In this document: piece after piece, positions 1-12,800 of the stretch
Position numbering within the stretch: position 1 is the first letter of the stretch
How the letters are laid out: every line of letters starts with the position of its first letter
Assembly (NCBI GenBank): GCA_964020085.1
Contig: OZ026608.1
Span: 20,465,623 to 20,529,622 of the forward strand
Direction: 5' to 3'
DNA length: 64,000 nucleotides
DNA from: Micromussa lordhowensis
Taxonomy: Eukaryota; Cnidaria; Anthozoa; Scleractinia; Lobophylliidae
Notes under the pieces: generated by a model
Seen by the model: the letters and a program-made list of their open reading frames with translations, nothing else
Told to the model about the DNA's origin: nothing
Database searches by the model: none
Translations under genes and position numbers: made by a program

Positions 1-15
1 GGAACATATACTTAC

Positions 16-3000
16 AAGCTGTCTAAAGCCGGTGCGTCACTCCTGCTTCGCACATTGTAGATGGCAATCGTACCATCGTACATGCCCACCTAAAGAAAAG
101 ACATGAAAGAAACATATTACAGTGACATTTCCGACTCGTTTTAGCGTAGCTCTGACAAAAACAAACCATTGAAGAGTCAACAATAACACTTCGACTTTGC
201 AGAACAATATTAACAATAGGAAAGGCTGGAACCCAGTGGAGTGAGAATGGAAGTGGATTTTTGGGCAAGTGACTCTCAAATTTGCTTGCCCGGATCGTCA
301 CTTGCCGAGGTTTTCAAACTCATTAATAATTCATGAACCCCAAAATGGAAGTAATTCACTGGCGCGTTTGAATTGTAATAAACCCGTCCGATTTGCATGC
401 AATATTCTTAGTGTTGATCACTTTTATGTTCGTGTACTAGTTTGCTATTTCATGAATTTTGTTGCACGTTAAAAAAAATCTAGGAAAAAAATCTGGAAAA
501 CGTAACGCTCGCTAGCGTAAGCTGGTGATCCAGCTTTGGAATAACAATTTTAAATAACTTACAGCTAAAAGGTTGGGATGAGCAGCTGAGAAATCCACAG
601 CTGTAACTCCACTGTCTAGATGAAAGAAACGTTCAGGAAACTGTAGAAGATAAAAAAGATTCACATTAAACTGGAATTTTCTCAGACCACCTTCGAAAAA
701 ATGTCCTACTTATCTCTAAAATTACAAGTAAAATTAAAAGAAACTAATAAAATATGACAGTTTTTCTGGGACAAATGCCTTATATTTCGGAATGTTTCTG
801 CCGTAAGGTATTTCTTTTAATTTGTTTTCAAACTGGGAGATCTTCTTAAGAACAAGATGGTATGGGCTTAAAGGCCAGATACAGAGCAAATTGACCGACT
901 GTGAGAATGATTTTCCCTGCCATGTTTGATCATCCAAGAAGTTCCGTTCAAAAAGGTTTGCCAGCCTGTGAAAACTAGTTACCCTACTGCGGAGAATGTT
1001 CATGAAATCCCTGGATGACAAGACATACTTAGCGCTTAACTAGATATAAGGTTTGATTTACAAGTTCAGTTACCTCAGGGTTTTTTATTGACCAACAACA
1101 GGCCAAGCCACCTTTCTGCTCAGAAAACACGAACTCTCCGTAACCCACTGCAAGAATATCCTGTTGAAAATAGCGTGATCAAAATATATGTTCTCATTAC
1201 AATATCAACGCACCATCAACAAATAGGTAATGAGAATCGAAAAAGAAAGTCGTCTTCTCTAGTGGGGACATGATGGCTTCCTGCTGTAACATAATCCGTT
1301 GCTCTAATGGAGCTTCGTAAGACTCTCAAGCTGAAAAATCAAAGCGATGCTCCCGGGTTAGGGCGCCGGACTTGAAACCCGGAGGTCGCGGGTTCAAGTC
1401 CCGCTCTCACCACGTAGCTGGAGTTGTTTCTCGGTAGACCCTGGTTGAACACCTCGGTCATGCTTGCAAATAGCCAACTGGTCTGCCTCCTTTTAAGCAT
1501 ATTATGTTTATTTGAAATATTTCTTTCTTTTTACAGTGTAGCTTGGTGTAGCTAAGCGCATTGACAACTATAAACAACAACATTTGATTTGATTTGCTCA
1601 GTTCATCCAATCAGAACAAACTTGTTACACATTTCATCCAATCAGGTTCAAGCACTTTACCACACTTTCCCGCACTTTAACCAATTGCAAGTTTTACCCT
1701 CGAGTTGACTTTCTTACGAGGTCGTAATAATACGTTCGTTACTCATTACTTACAGGATTGAGTTTGTTCCAAGCCAGACAGCTGACATTGCGTCCCTTTG
1801 TCAGGTTGCATGAGTAACTCCATAACTTGTGCAGATTTGGACCCAGTTGAGCCAAAGTAACTGCAGCAGAACTTGCCTCCTCACCTTCGGATTTCACAGC
1901 ATCAATGTCTGGTCAAAACGAGAAGTCGCGTCAATGAATTATAAATTGAGACTCGAATCTGCGCAAGGCGAGCACGTTTTGCGAGAGTTACAGCCGACCC
2001 CCCCTGCCTGGGGGGGGAAGAAATTTTTGTACGGGGGGTCTCTGCTCTACCTTTTTGTATACCATTTTGATAGAAAGCTATCCCTTTCGCATACTTTTTA
2101 TTGAAAAAAGGTCACCCTTTCACGTACCTTCTTAAGAGCAGTACATCTCTTTTCTAAACCCTTGAAAATAAATTAATGAAGAAAATGCTAAGGGAGAACA
2201 TCAAGCATTACCAGAAAAAAATGTTAACCAAACCAAAACGTATCATCTGTTCCGTTCCTGTTCACGTTATATCTAAAGGCAGCGAAATACGAGATACAAA
2301 AACCCTCAACTTGTCCCGCAACACGAACAAATGTGTTGCGTGAAAAGTTGTGAGTTTGATGAGAAACGAGCAACAAAGCCAAAATTTGTTGCTCAAAGTT
2401 GACCCGCGCTACTTTTCACAACAACTTTCTTCAACCCGCAACAAATGTTTTTGGTCCGCGACAAGTTGATCACGCAAGGTGAAAAACGCGAAACATCGAC
2501 CAAAACTTGCAACAAAACAATGTTGCGCGCCAAGTTGAGGGTTTTTGTATCTCGTATTTCGCCGCCTTAAATGACATATTTTCCTACCCTTTCATTTACC
2601 TCAATTTTTGTGAAATCCCTACCCTTTTATATACCTGAAGGCTGAAAAGGTACCCCTTTTGGGAGGAACCTCTACGTGTTAGCCATTACAGGGAGTTAAA
2701 TCAGACATTTTTCGATTTAAATAGAATTTCATCCAATGCAAAAATAACATATCTAGCTAGTCCGGCTGTTCACAGCGAATCACGTGATTTACCTGGTACT
2801 ATATCCAGTCCCCTGTACCTAGCTTGTCTTGGTTGGTAGATATTCAGTGCTATGGCTCTCTCCATTATGAACAGATCCTTCTGCATGCTTTCAGACTAAA
2901 CAAAATTTTAAAAAAAATCAATTAACAAATCAGTCGGGAAAAAATCATCTTGCTTGTTTGCTCATAATTTAGTCGCAGGAGAGTCGATACCATACGCAGT

Positions 3001-4109
3001 CTTCAAAAACTTGATGAATCCCCGCCTTTCGTCAGTACTGTTGCTAAGCAACCTGACATCAACCCTACTGACGCGAGAATTTTCGTGGGTGCCTGAGCTG
3101 GTTTTGATATGATAGTAAGAATCGGGAACTCTCCGAGTGCTTCAGCGAAGAATCCATCAATAATTAATTCTGCAAGCTTTTACATGTACAGTGTTTAATT
3201 CCAGATGGAAAATATACTTTTTTAGGCTCACGTTCTCCAAAACACCCTGCAGAATTTGGTACTTTCACGCTCTTCTTTTGAGCGGACGGCTACGAAATGT
3301 ACCAAGGTATACATCAAACACGCAGAGCCGTTGTTCTGTTCATTAAAACTCTTTGTTTAGAACCTTCTTGTTGCTCTCATCAGTCGTGTTCTCTGTAAAC
3401 TCCCGAATGAAAAAATAACACTTGTCCTCATTGGAATCACGTTTTCCTAGACAGCGATAAGAAGACAGAAGATAATAATTTAAAGTTCTGATGTACCTGA
3501 AGTATTCTCTCAGCCTGAATGGCAGCCAGATCTTCCATCTCCTTCTCAGTAGCTCCATCTTCAGGCCTATCAGCGCCTTCTTCTTCAATTGAACTGCTTT
3601 TAAATGTGAACATACTTGCTCGACTTCCTAGTAAACAGCAAATAAGAGAGAGAGAGGGAGAGAAAAACAATAATGCAGTCATACCCTCACCAACGGCCAC
3701 CTCTGTTAATTCTACATGGGCCACTTTTTCTGGTCCCGGCAGACAATCCATACAATCACGCATAAAAGTATTATTCCTCTCTACAATGGCCACCTCTCGA
3801 CTTGTCCTAACTGCCAAAATAACCTCTTGACAACCCCAGTTAAAACAAACAACAACAACAACACACACACTAGACTCACACTCCCACAAGACGCAGCCCC
3901 CTCCCCTCCCATAAACATTTAAAGGACCCTAGTCAGCCTCCGCCATTTTCGAAGACATAGAAATTATTGATATAGCATGGTGAAGCGAATCCTTATTGTT
4001 TTACTGTAAGCTGTGTTCCAGAAGGTATGTTTAATTATCTCGAGTAGTTCTACAGTGATTTTTCTTCGTTTCGACAGGCTCCGAATAAAATATAATTAGC
4101 CAAATTCTC

Positions 4110-4153
<44 letters not shown>

Positions 4154-7100
4154 GTGAAGTGACCTCTGCTAGATTTCACTTTACCTGTTATATTACTGGA
4201 TGCAGCACTTCCTGGTCTAACAGAGCCGACGCTGTCATTATCATCGTGACTACTTCTCTCTCCACTGACTGGACGACTGAGACTCTCCAGATGATCGAGA
4301 TCTCCTTCGTTTCTCTCACCAGCTGTTACAAAAAGTCAGAATTTAGTACGGATGACATGGTTCTAACTTCTAATGAACTTCTAACTAACCCTAACGCTAA
4401 CCCTAAGAAGTCTGTGGATGAAACCCTAGTGTGTGACCATTCAAATGAAAGCTATTGAACAGTACTTTCATGTGGTACTGTTTATTATGCTGTACAAGGT
4501 GGTTCTAGCTTTTAAGTCTGCGAATGAAACCATAGTGTGTGGCCATTCAAATGAAAGCTATTGAGCATTACTTTCATGTGGTACTGTTTATTATGCTGTA
4601 CAAGGTGGTTCTAGCTTATAAGTCTGCGAATGAAACCCTAGTGTGTGACCATTCAAATGAAAGCTATTGAGCAGTACTTTCATGAGGTACTGTTTATTAT
4701 GCTGTACAAGGTGGTTCTAGCTTTTAAGTCTGCGAATGAAACCCTAGTGTGTGACCATTCAAATGAAAGCTATTGAACAGTACTTTCATGTGGTACTGTT
4801 TATTATGCTGTACAAGGTGGTTCTAACTTGTAAGTCTGTGGATGAATCCCTAGTGTGTGACCATTCAAATGAAAGCTATTGAACAGTACTTTCATGTGAT
4901 ACTGTTTATTATGCTGTACAAGGTGGTTCTAACTTTTAAGTCTGTGAATGAAACCCTAGTGTGTGACCATTCAAATGAAAGCTTCTGAGCAGTACTTCCA
5001 CATATAATTTGTTCTACAAGATTCTTAGCAGCACTGTGGACATTCTAGCTGAGTGAGAGAGCCATCATAACGCTTCAGTTTTAACCCACCCTTACCTTCT
5101 TGATTGTTTTCTTGAGAGTTATAAGTGTCATACATATCCCAATTGGTAGCCACACAACCAACCTCCTGCAATATTCCAACCATTCAAAAGAATCAATGAA
5201 CAACCGATATGACAATGACAAATTAGACAGGAGCATGCAAAAATAAGGCTTATTTGAGACAACCTAACTTTAGTTAGTAATTAAAAGTTCGACTTCATTG
5301 AAAAAAGCATTTTGAAAAATCCCAGAAATCCCATTAGCTTGCCAGTTATATTACTTACATGTAGCTCCACCTTGCTGGACTGTATTTCTTTACTTTTCTG
5401 GCCATTGTTGAAAGTTTGCATTCCTCTCTCCACATAGCTATCATTTCCAACACGATTCTTTAAAAGCTACAGAGGGTGATGAAGAAAACAAATTGTTAGG
5501 TCTTACATATATATGTAAAAAAGTACATGTAGGGAAAAGTTAGTATTGACTAAATTAAAGAGCTGGGCAGACAGTTAGGTATTGACAAAGCTCATGGGCT
5601 GGTGACTGGGTACTAGGAAAGCTTGTGGGTGGGTGGGTGGGTGTAGTTTAAGTGGCTCACTGGGAACTGCATAAGCTTGCAGTAGGATGGGTGTCAGTGG
5701 TGACTGGGTACTCGGTTATGCCAGTGAGTGCTAACAGAGGAACTCGGTGGGTAGGTGGCTACTGAGTAAACCGGTGGGTGAGTGGGTAGGTTTACTGAAT
5801 AAGCAGGGGGTGATTACCACTTAGGAAGCTAATAGGTAGGCTACAATTAAGTAAACTGATGGCTTGAAGGGAGAGTATTTCCGGTGGGTTCCTTGCAGGT
5901 TCCTTGCAGTTACTGACACGTTTTCTAGGAGGAGTTTCTAGGTGGGTACTGAGTTCTGTGAGGAGCACTTGTATTACGTTGGTGTATTGTTTGATGTGTT
6001 GTTTATAACATAAGGAAACATCTGTTAGTTTTACAATCATACTCAATGTGTGGACATTGTTTTTAGATGTACCTCCTCATATCGTTGGTTCTTTTCTTTC
6101 ACACCCTCAGCGATTTCATTGTCCTCTGCAACACAAGTGCCTGGAAAATCCAGCATCCAAATAGTTTCTGTTTCTGAAAGCGTGAGGTGAACCTGGAAAC
6201 AAATACAATATAGCATGGCCTGACCTCGTGCCTAACTGAAGAAGAAGCCTACATGTAATTGCTTAATGCCACAGAAATAATCCAATCAGCTACACCAATA
6301 CCAATAAGCCATTTTAGAGTTGTGTGCTTAGTTACCAGGCCTATGAATGCAAGCGAGGCTGCAGGTGACCTTGCTTTTATACAGACCTCTCTGCTTTTCT
6401 ACCAAGTAGTTAGCATAAGAACAACTTGATTTACACAACAGAAGCAATGAACAAGGTCACCTACAGCCTCGCTGCCATTCAAAGGCTAGGTCACTGAGCA
6501 GACAACTGTAAAATGATCTATTCAACACAGTTACATGTACCATTTTATCCAGATCTGCCTCTGTAAGTTCCTCTCGAACAAACGTGGGGCGTGTTTGAAT
6601 GTCTGTGTAGAAGAGAATAAAAAGAAAGGAAAGTCATATTTTGCATTCATGAGCAGTTTATAGATTTGGATTTGAGAATTTTTTCCAATACCTCCAAGCG
6701 AAGTTGCAAATTTGTCATGGTAACCAGAGCTTGGTTCAGCTAGATCCTCACTCACAGATTCTGGAGATGATCGACCAGACACAGAGCCAAACACTGATCG
6801 AGAGAAGCCACCATACATACTGGCACTGCTTGCAGCATAGAACGACTGGCCTGTCATTTCTGAGGCTACAGAGGGCTGTGGAAAAGGTTTGTACAAAATT
6901 TAAAAAAGATAAAGTCCCCTACCTGATAGAGATCAGAATAGGCTATTTCCAAGTTACTTTGTGTCTCTGTTTTGAAATGAGTTCTTGTGCAAAACCTTTG
7001 ATTTGCATGAAAATGAACCTGTGGAGGAACTCATTTTTATTAAATGGTTTTGCATATGGACTCATTTTGACACAGAGGCAAAAAAGGCAAGTCAGATGTG

Positions 7101-8774
7101 TGAAATATCCATACTCACTTGGAAGGTCGTTAGAAATCCCAAGGGAGTGGGGATATCAAGGACCAAAAAAGTTTTAAGGGAGCTAATAATGAAGCTAATT
7201 AAAACTGAAATTTTCAGAAGGGTGAGGAAGTTACAACAGAAGCACATTCCATGGTGGAAAGGATATTTCCTGGCCGAAACAACAAAATGTAAAAATTATT
7301 TTACGTCAGAACACTCTACCGTAGCAGTTGACTCTCCTCCAGTAAAGAATGTATTGCTCTGGTTTCTCCTATATAAGAGAGAGTACAAAGTTCAAGAAAG
7401 TGTGTGCAATTCATTTAACAAACTCTGTCTCAGGTAAATTGTTTTTATACTATTAGTACTTTTTTAAAATTAGTTTTTATTTGAGTGCTTGATTCTGATT
7501 CTAGCATAAATATTGTAAGAACACATGTAGAAAAAGGCCGCCGTATGTATTCAGAATCTCACTTGACTGTGGGATCAATTTGAAGCAGACTTTTTGGAGT
7601 GACATCTTGTCCCATGTCATCAAAAACCTAAAAAAAAATAAAAAAACTCTTATTTTGTTCTGATTAAAATATGAGAATTTTTCTTAATTATGCAAACATC
7701 CACTCCTGCATCATTCATGCATGTGGTTTTCTTGCCTAAGATTTCATGTACCAGTATGTCCACACACTTTGTCTGGTGTCGTCTAACAGCACATACCTGC
7801 ACTGGGGGTTTAGTCTGTGTTTTGTCAGCTCTGCTAGAGTCGATTGCGACACTCTTACGACTTGACGAGTTAAAGAGATTACTCCTGGACCCTCCACCGA
7901 TTGTTCGAATGCTTCTGCTTCCAAAGCTGTGGCTGCTCTTGCGACTTGCATTCATGTTTATACTTGCACCTCCAACTCCAGATTTCCTGGAAAAAAATAA
8001 AAAAAGTTTGTTTGCTCTATTATTCTAACTATCCAGGGCTCAAACAAAGGAGTAAGGTTAAGATCACTTCATGTCTAAACTTTTTCAGCTCACATTTTAC
8101 AATCTTGCTTTACAACTGCGATGCAAGCCCAAAAATGCAAGAGACTATCAGGCATTTATACCATGCCATAGAAAATACAACCAATCACACTCCAGGAAAG
8201 CCATGGTATATTAGAGGCAGGTACAAAAGTCGGACCGGATCAACTTGGATCGCTGATTTGAATACAAAAAGCACCTTTTCAAGAATGAGGCATACATGCA
8301 ACAGTACAATAGGTGCTATTCTTATTCAAATCAGCAATCCGAGTTGATCTGGTCTGACTTTTGTACCTGCCTGTATATATTTAGACAGTATTACATCCAA
8401 CTTTCCCATTATACACCCTGTGTATGTCCCATTGATTGTGTTGGTCACTGCATTTTCTATGGCATGGTACAGAGATGGAAATTTTCTGGAACAATAGATC
8501 AAGTCATTATCCATTACAGGCTCAAATTGCACAAAGCTTCATATATCCAAGGTGATATAATTTTATGCAAGTTAACTGAGAACCAAGTAATTATAAACAA
8601 TCTAGAGAGTTTAGAATCCACTGAATCAAGGTCACCTACGTTAAATACATGTCGCAAGCTTCCTAGAACAAGATTTTCTTTCCACATCGAGAAGCCTACC
8701 ACATTTGAAATTAAACGAAACAAAGAATTCAACACTTACATAGCGGCCTTCTTTCTCACTTCGTTCCTGTTCAT
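16..8774 (-). CDS. DNAI4: Axonemal dynein intermediate chain 4 (WDR78), 5' part, 15 exons, runs off left edge
   Basis: Exons read on the minus strand: 8740-8774, 7797-7986, 7568-7627, 6692-6875, 6541-6602, 6073-6192, 5359-5466, 5096-5165, 4185-4322, 3497-3627, 2793-2895, 1754-1908, 1074-1160, 563-640, 16-89. Phases agree at every junction and give about 531 codons. The protein starts MNRNEVRKKAAM and has a Ser/Arg-rich N-terminus. It then shows family signatures: VFDDMGQDVTPKSLLQ, ETETIWMLDFPGTC, KNRVGNDSYVERGMQTFNN and VATNWDMYDTYN. The WD40 part opens with LWSYSCNLTKGRNVSCLAWN, LAVGYGEF, GGLACCWSIKNPE and GVTAVDFSAAHPNLLA. In known animals DNAI4 acts in assembly and function of axonemal inner-arm dynein f in motile cilia. 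The human protein is about 850 residues, so the C-terminal WD repeats lie outside the window. One weak site: the 7568 donor begins GTCAAG; a stronger GTGAGA five bases later would break the frame. The family call is secure; the exact N-terminal exons slightly less so. Confidence 0.93.
245..310. repeat. Short GGGCAAGTGA-type repeat, also at 21.9 kb
   Basis: This intronic stretch carries alternating GGGCAAGTGA and CTTGCCC motifs. The same motifs recur around 21870-22025 (GGGCAAGTAA, TTGCCCAATGG). It looks like a fragment of a dispersed, partly palindromic element. Boundaries are not clear. Confidence 0.35.
1340..1597 (+). repeat. tRNA-derived SINE (coral type)
   Basis: The head resembles a tRNA gene: an A-box-like segment near 1355-1372, then a B box GGTTCAAGTCC at about 1393. 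It ends in CTCACCAC and is followed by a body with TAGCTGGAGTTGTTTCTCGG. The 3' part has GTAGCTAAGCGCATTGACAA and a run of TTTGATTTGATTTG. I recognise this arrangement from coral SINE copies. It lies inside a DNAI4 intron on the opposite strand. It is not a functional tRNA gene: the acceptor arm does not pair well and the body continues past the CCA-like end. Confidence 0.7.
2276..2568. mobile_element. Foldback MITE, about 290 bp
   Basis: The ends are inverted copies: GCGAAATACGAGATACAAAA with CCCTCAACTTG on the left matches, in reverse complement, CAAGTTGAGGG and TTTTGTATCTCGTATTTCGC on the right. The interior has repeated CAACA/TTGTTG words (AACAAATGTGTTGCG and similar) but no coding potential. 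It lies in a DNAI4 intron. Confidence 0.75.
4404..4995. repeat. 106-bp tandem repeat, about 5.6 copies
   Basis: Units start with GTCTG at 4410, 4516, 4622, 4728, 4834 and 4940, an exact 106-bp spacing. Each unit contains GTGTGTGACCATTCAAATGA, GGTACTGTTTATTATGCTGT and ACAAGGTGGTTCTA, with a few substitutions between units. The array fills most of the intron between DNAI4 exons 5096-5165 and 4185-4322. Just before it, 4383-4407 is telomere-like (CTAACCCTAACGCTAACCCT). Confidence 0.9.
5560..5800. repeat. GGTGGGT-rich degenerate minisatellite
   Basis: An intronic stretch with loosely repeated phrases of the type GGTGACTGGGTACT and a clean GTGGGTGGGTGGGTGGGTG run at 5625-5643. No regular unit length was found. 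Confidence 0.5.
6333..6495. mobile_element. Foldback MITE in DNAI4 intron
   Basis: The left end reads AAGCGAGGCTGCAGGTGACC, and the right end is its imperfect reverse complement (GGTCACCTACAGCCTCGCTG). Arms are about 37 bp, separated by about 90 bp of non-coding DNA. Confidence 0.65.
6950..7090. mobile_element. Inverted-repeat fragment with CACAGAGGC-type ends
   Basis: TTTGTGTCTCTGTTTTGAAA on the left and CTCATTTTGACACAGAGGCA on the right form an imperfect inverted pair. A related segment (CTCATTTTCACACAGAGGCG) is at about 9882-9902. No coding signal: the open frames through here are repeat-derived. It lies in the DNAI4 intron between exons 7568-7627 and 6692-6875. Confidence 0.45.
8159..8470. 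mobile_element. Palindromic MITE, about 310 bp
   Basis: The ends CCATGCCATAGAAAAT and ATTTTCTATGGCATGG are inverted copies. An inner pair, GCAGGTACAAAAGTCGGACC and GGTCTGACTTTTGTACCTGC, extends the palindrome. It lies in the first DNAI4 intron. Short open frames here are chance products of the repeat. Confidence 0.75.
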
Positions 8775-9089
8775 GGCGACGACACAAGTGAACCTTACAA
8801 AGTGACACGTTTATTCTTCTTTCGAGCCGTTTATTGAAAAGTTAGAGGCTAACCCTTCTTGTTACCTTGTACATTTTCCCTTGTAAACGTTGCTAGGCTT
8901 CTTGGCGGGAAAAGACTGGAAATGAACGTTTGCAAATAACACTGAGCATGCTCAGATTTGATAAACCGCGTTGTTATTGTACAATGTGCGTCTTGCTGGA
9001 AGCATTCGAGGAAGGAAAAAAAACATTGAAGTTTAGATCGCTTTGTGAAGCAGAACGTACCAGAAAGTTGGAAAACGTGACCACACGCC
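8775..9089. promoter_or_regulatory. Presumed bidirectional promoter: DNAI4 and microprotein
   Basis: Only 315 bp separate the minus-strand DNAI4 start codon (8774-8772) from the plus-strand ATG at 9090. Both transcripts must therefore start within or close to this interval. I see no clear TATA box. The assignment is inferred from gene layout alone and depends on the plus-strand gene being real. Confidence 0.4.
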
Positions 9090-9825
9090 ATGGGCCTTAG
9101 AATAAAAGAGGTTTTTCCCACGCTGGTAAGCTAAACTTCGTGAAATTAGAGCGTTGGTAGCAGCAAAGGTTGTGCTTGCTAAGAATGCAAGCAAACTATA
9201 GTCACTGCAATTCGTTAAGAAACTATGCCATTGCTTTGTTCTCTTCCATTTGGGAGACCATTTTGTGGTGTAACAAACTGGACAGTATCTTTAATTTGGG
9301 CAGAATTGTTTTAATTCATTAAGCTTTAAAGAAAGACATTACCTCCCAGGCTACACTGTTTTCAGAGTATTGAATGTGTAACTGACGATTCTGTTAAAGT
9401 TGGCGTGATCCGTACCCCCTCTCCCCTGTCATCGTGCATGAGGTTCTGGAGAATAGACCGTGATATATTTTTCTTTCAAAGAAGTCAACAAGAAATCATG
9501 GTAAATTTTAGAGGATAGGTAAACCCTTGGGGAGGGGGATAGGTAAATCCTTGGGAGGAACACTTGGCAAGCCCTGGGGAGTCTGCTGCTTCAGGCTTCA
9601 TGTAAGACTGAAGCAAATAAAATACAATAAAAACACTTTCAGGATGATGGTAACCATAGGGTGAATACCAAGCGAGTTCCATTCCCTGGCTTAACAATTT
9701 ATTTTTTTGTTGTCAATGTGTGCTTTGTTCTATAGTTTGTGGCAAGCCTTGTGACGTTAGCTTGGATTTTTGTACTTGCTGCTGGTTACCATGTAGCAAT
9801 CAAGATGGTTGATGACATGGAGTGA
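9090..9825 (+). CDS. Candidate 41-residue single-pass membrane microprotein, two exons
   Basis: Exon 1 at 9090-9125 starts in a strong context (GCCATGG), reads MGLRIKEVFPTL and ends at CTG/GTAAGC. Exon 2 at 9736-9825 follows a TTTGTTCTATAG acceptor in the matching phase. It reads FVASLVTLAWIFVLAAGYHV then AIKMVDDME and a stop. The product would be 41 residues with one hydrophobic segment from about residue 12 to 32 and a short charged tail. I do not recognise the family; small organelle or ER membrane subunits often look like this. Support comes from splice sites, start context, the hydrophobic segment and the head-to-head position beside DNAI4. A chance combination is possible. Confidence 0.45.
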
Positions 9826-12800
9826 GATGTTTCTTGTGTGCATCATCAAGTGTGGTTGCCATACATAAATTGTGTCCAATCTCATTTTCACACAGAGGCG
9901 AAAGGCAAAGTCAACTTCGTGTGATGAACATTCAAGTGACTAATGGGAGTGCCATTTTTTGGGAACGGTTTTCAACGGTCCTGTTTGCATCATTTTGACT
10001 GATCTTTGTACAGTGTAAACTTCCAGCATACATCACTGATTTATTCAGGTTGCCAAACGTTTCTGCAAACTTCAGAAAGCAAATAAGCTGCAGTTTAGAT
10101 CTATGTCACTCTTGGTAGTAATCGAGAGAAAAAACCTTCTGGTATGTGCCCAGTCAAAACCCATCTTCTTTTGATTGTCATAACAAGGAAAAGTAATTTC
10201 AAAATTGAATACAGCAGAACAATGTTTTAATTTTGTTAATTATATTATGCTCACAATGTACTTCATTGATTGTTTTTGGAATACAACTCCCAGGTCATAC
10301 TGCAGTTAAAAATGCCAACGCAGACAGCAATAATTATTATTTATACCACAAACATACAACATGACTGCTTATGCTAAATACTATTTCACAATGCAGTGAC
10401 TAAAGGACTTTGCAAAATTAAAGTTGTCCTTTCCAACATTGAAGTTGTGAAGGCAAATATATCAATTTACAAAGCTTGGCTATTTTAAAACAATACTCCT
10501 ACTTAAAAAAAGATATATTTATATCTAATTTAAACCTGACACCAGTTGTTCGAAGGCTGGATAGCACTACCCACTGGACAAAAAATCCGCACTATCCACT
10601 AAATAGTGATTTATCCAGTGGATAAGGTTATCCATCATTCAGACAACCCGGGCCAGGACTTCACTGATTTGCAACAAATTCAGAAAAATGAATTTAAATA
10701 TTTTTGCACAAAGTATCTGCATGATGACCTTCATTTTGAGATTCCATGTAATATCACCATGGTTACATAATAAGTTGTATTTAACATTAGTAACTTGTTC
10801 AAATTTACACAAAATATTTAAAATGGACTTGAATACAAGGTTACATATGTACTTTTACAAATTGTCTGATACATTTGAAAAGGTATATAATTATAATATT
10901 AATCGACATTGAAATTTACAGCTAATCAAAGTGCATGTAAAATGAAATATTTTATTCCATACTGATTTAAGTTTATCAGCTTTGAACTGACCTAGGAAGA
11001 TTATTTTTGTTTTGTTTCCACTTGAAGAGAACAATAAAAATTATTAAATAAAATTCAGGATTGAGTGTTGTAATCACTGACAATAATATAAATTGCAACA
11101 CACAAACCAACTTGAAAAAGTTCACTGAAAAAGTGATTTGTTTAGCAGTCTGTTTGGACAATTGTTCACTATACACTTAGACCTACGTAAGAAGGTAGCA
11201 TTCCAAGTAGAGCCAGGGAAAGAAAAGTACACTATTTCATTTCATATGCACTTTAATATTTAAAGTTCCGAATAAAATAATTTATCACTGTCTATAAACA
11301 TGATTTTCCTCAAGTACTTGAGGATTTAAATTTTGATTTCACTGTTATTCTTCATCTTGTAAATCAACACTACCGACTACTTGCAAAGAAATTGTGTTCC
11401 ATATTAAACACACCTCCATATCAATGTATAAAATGCACTAAGTGTTTTAAGGGTGGTTTTCAAGAGTTGCATAAGTTAAAGTACAATGTGTATTCAGCTA
11501 GATAGCGTACTGTAGTATAGCAGTGGTACACAGATGGTTCTCTTCATGTCATCACTTACAGCGTAAGTAGAAAAAGGAAGAGCAAGTTCATTCTTATGCT
11601 AGTGAACCGGGCCTACGCATGCACTAATGAAAGCCAACCTTTACACAATCATCAACTTAATTCACATTAATATAAAATAGCTGCTCTGTAAAATTGATAG
11701 AATTTTAACAAAACCTCAATTTGATTCTCATTTTGAGGATGGAAATAGAGTTATAGCCCCTCCCCCCCTGACACACACACACCTTTCTTTCTTCCCCTAT
11801 TTTAGCATGTCTGTAGGGAAATGTGTAGCACACCTCCAGTAACAGATTTCAAATTCACATTGGAGGTTATAAATTTCAGAAGAAAAATGTTAAAAATAGT
11901 ACAAACTACTAGAAAATTCTGTAAATCCTCAGGCTGGAAAGAGGAAAATCAAAACAAAACGGTCACTCATTGTTGAATAAAATTCATCATTCTATTTACT
12001 ACCACAGAAAACAAGATCTCTAAGGCTTCTGGATCAATAAATGTACAAACTGAACCCACAATAGGAAATTCAAAATAAATAAAGTTAAACTAAACGAAAG
12101 CCCACCTAAAGGAAGACTTGACAAGTCAACTATACAAATGTTGTGAAGGATCAGAAATTCAAAGATTCCTAAATTCTGTGCATTGAAACAAGAATTCTAA
12201 AAATCCATTAAAACTGTCCTCTGCTCAAACTAGCATTTCTCAATACTGAGTTATAATAAATAATCTTGGACACCTCAATAATATTAATAGCTAATGCTTA
12301 TACAGTGATTTGATAGTCAACTTCCATATGTCATTGACACCATAAAGTGTTGAATGTAGCAACTGAGGTAAATAGTAACACAGTACCGGCCAATAGTCTA
12401 CAATGACAGAACCAATAAAATTCCCAGATTGGCCACTGGCTTGTGTTTACAGTCTGTCAGGGTCACTTTACAGGGTACAACGTTATCACACTTGACTTTT
12501 GTAGTGTGTGCCATCAACGCTTTGATTAGATTCTGACAGGTCAATTGTGTGCTGTCCAATCAAAATAAAGTTTAGGACACCCAAGCAAATCTCAAAACCG
12601 CAAACTAATTAACATTGGTGCTTGCAGTTTAATTCATGCCTAATTGGCATTTTCCTTGCTACAGAATAACATTCCATAAATACTTCTGGTGTTCCCTTAA
12701 CTTTCACTGAGGTTACAAATTAACTACCCTCCTTCAAATTCATATGAATTTGTTTTTCTGTGTCCTACACAATGAATAACAAGAAATTAGCAGGTTCAAT

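Noticed and set aside
1340..1420. Possible functional tRNA gene
   Set aside because: B box is good, but the acceptor stem does not pair and a SINE body follows directly.
6704..7437. Two plus-strand frames of 150-157 codons
   Set aside because: Antisense to a DNAI4 exon and through an inverted-repeat fragment; no recognisable protein.
8296..8805. 169-codon plus-strand frame
   Set aside because: Runs through a MITE and antisense over DNAI4 exon 1; no domain or splice support.
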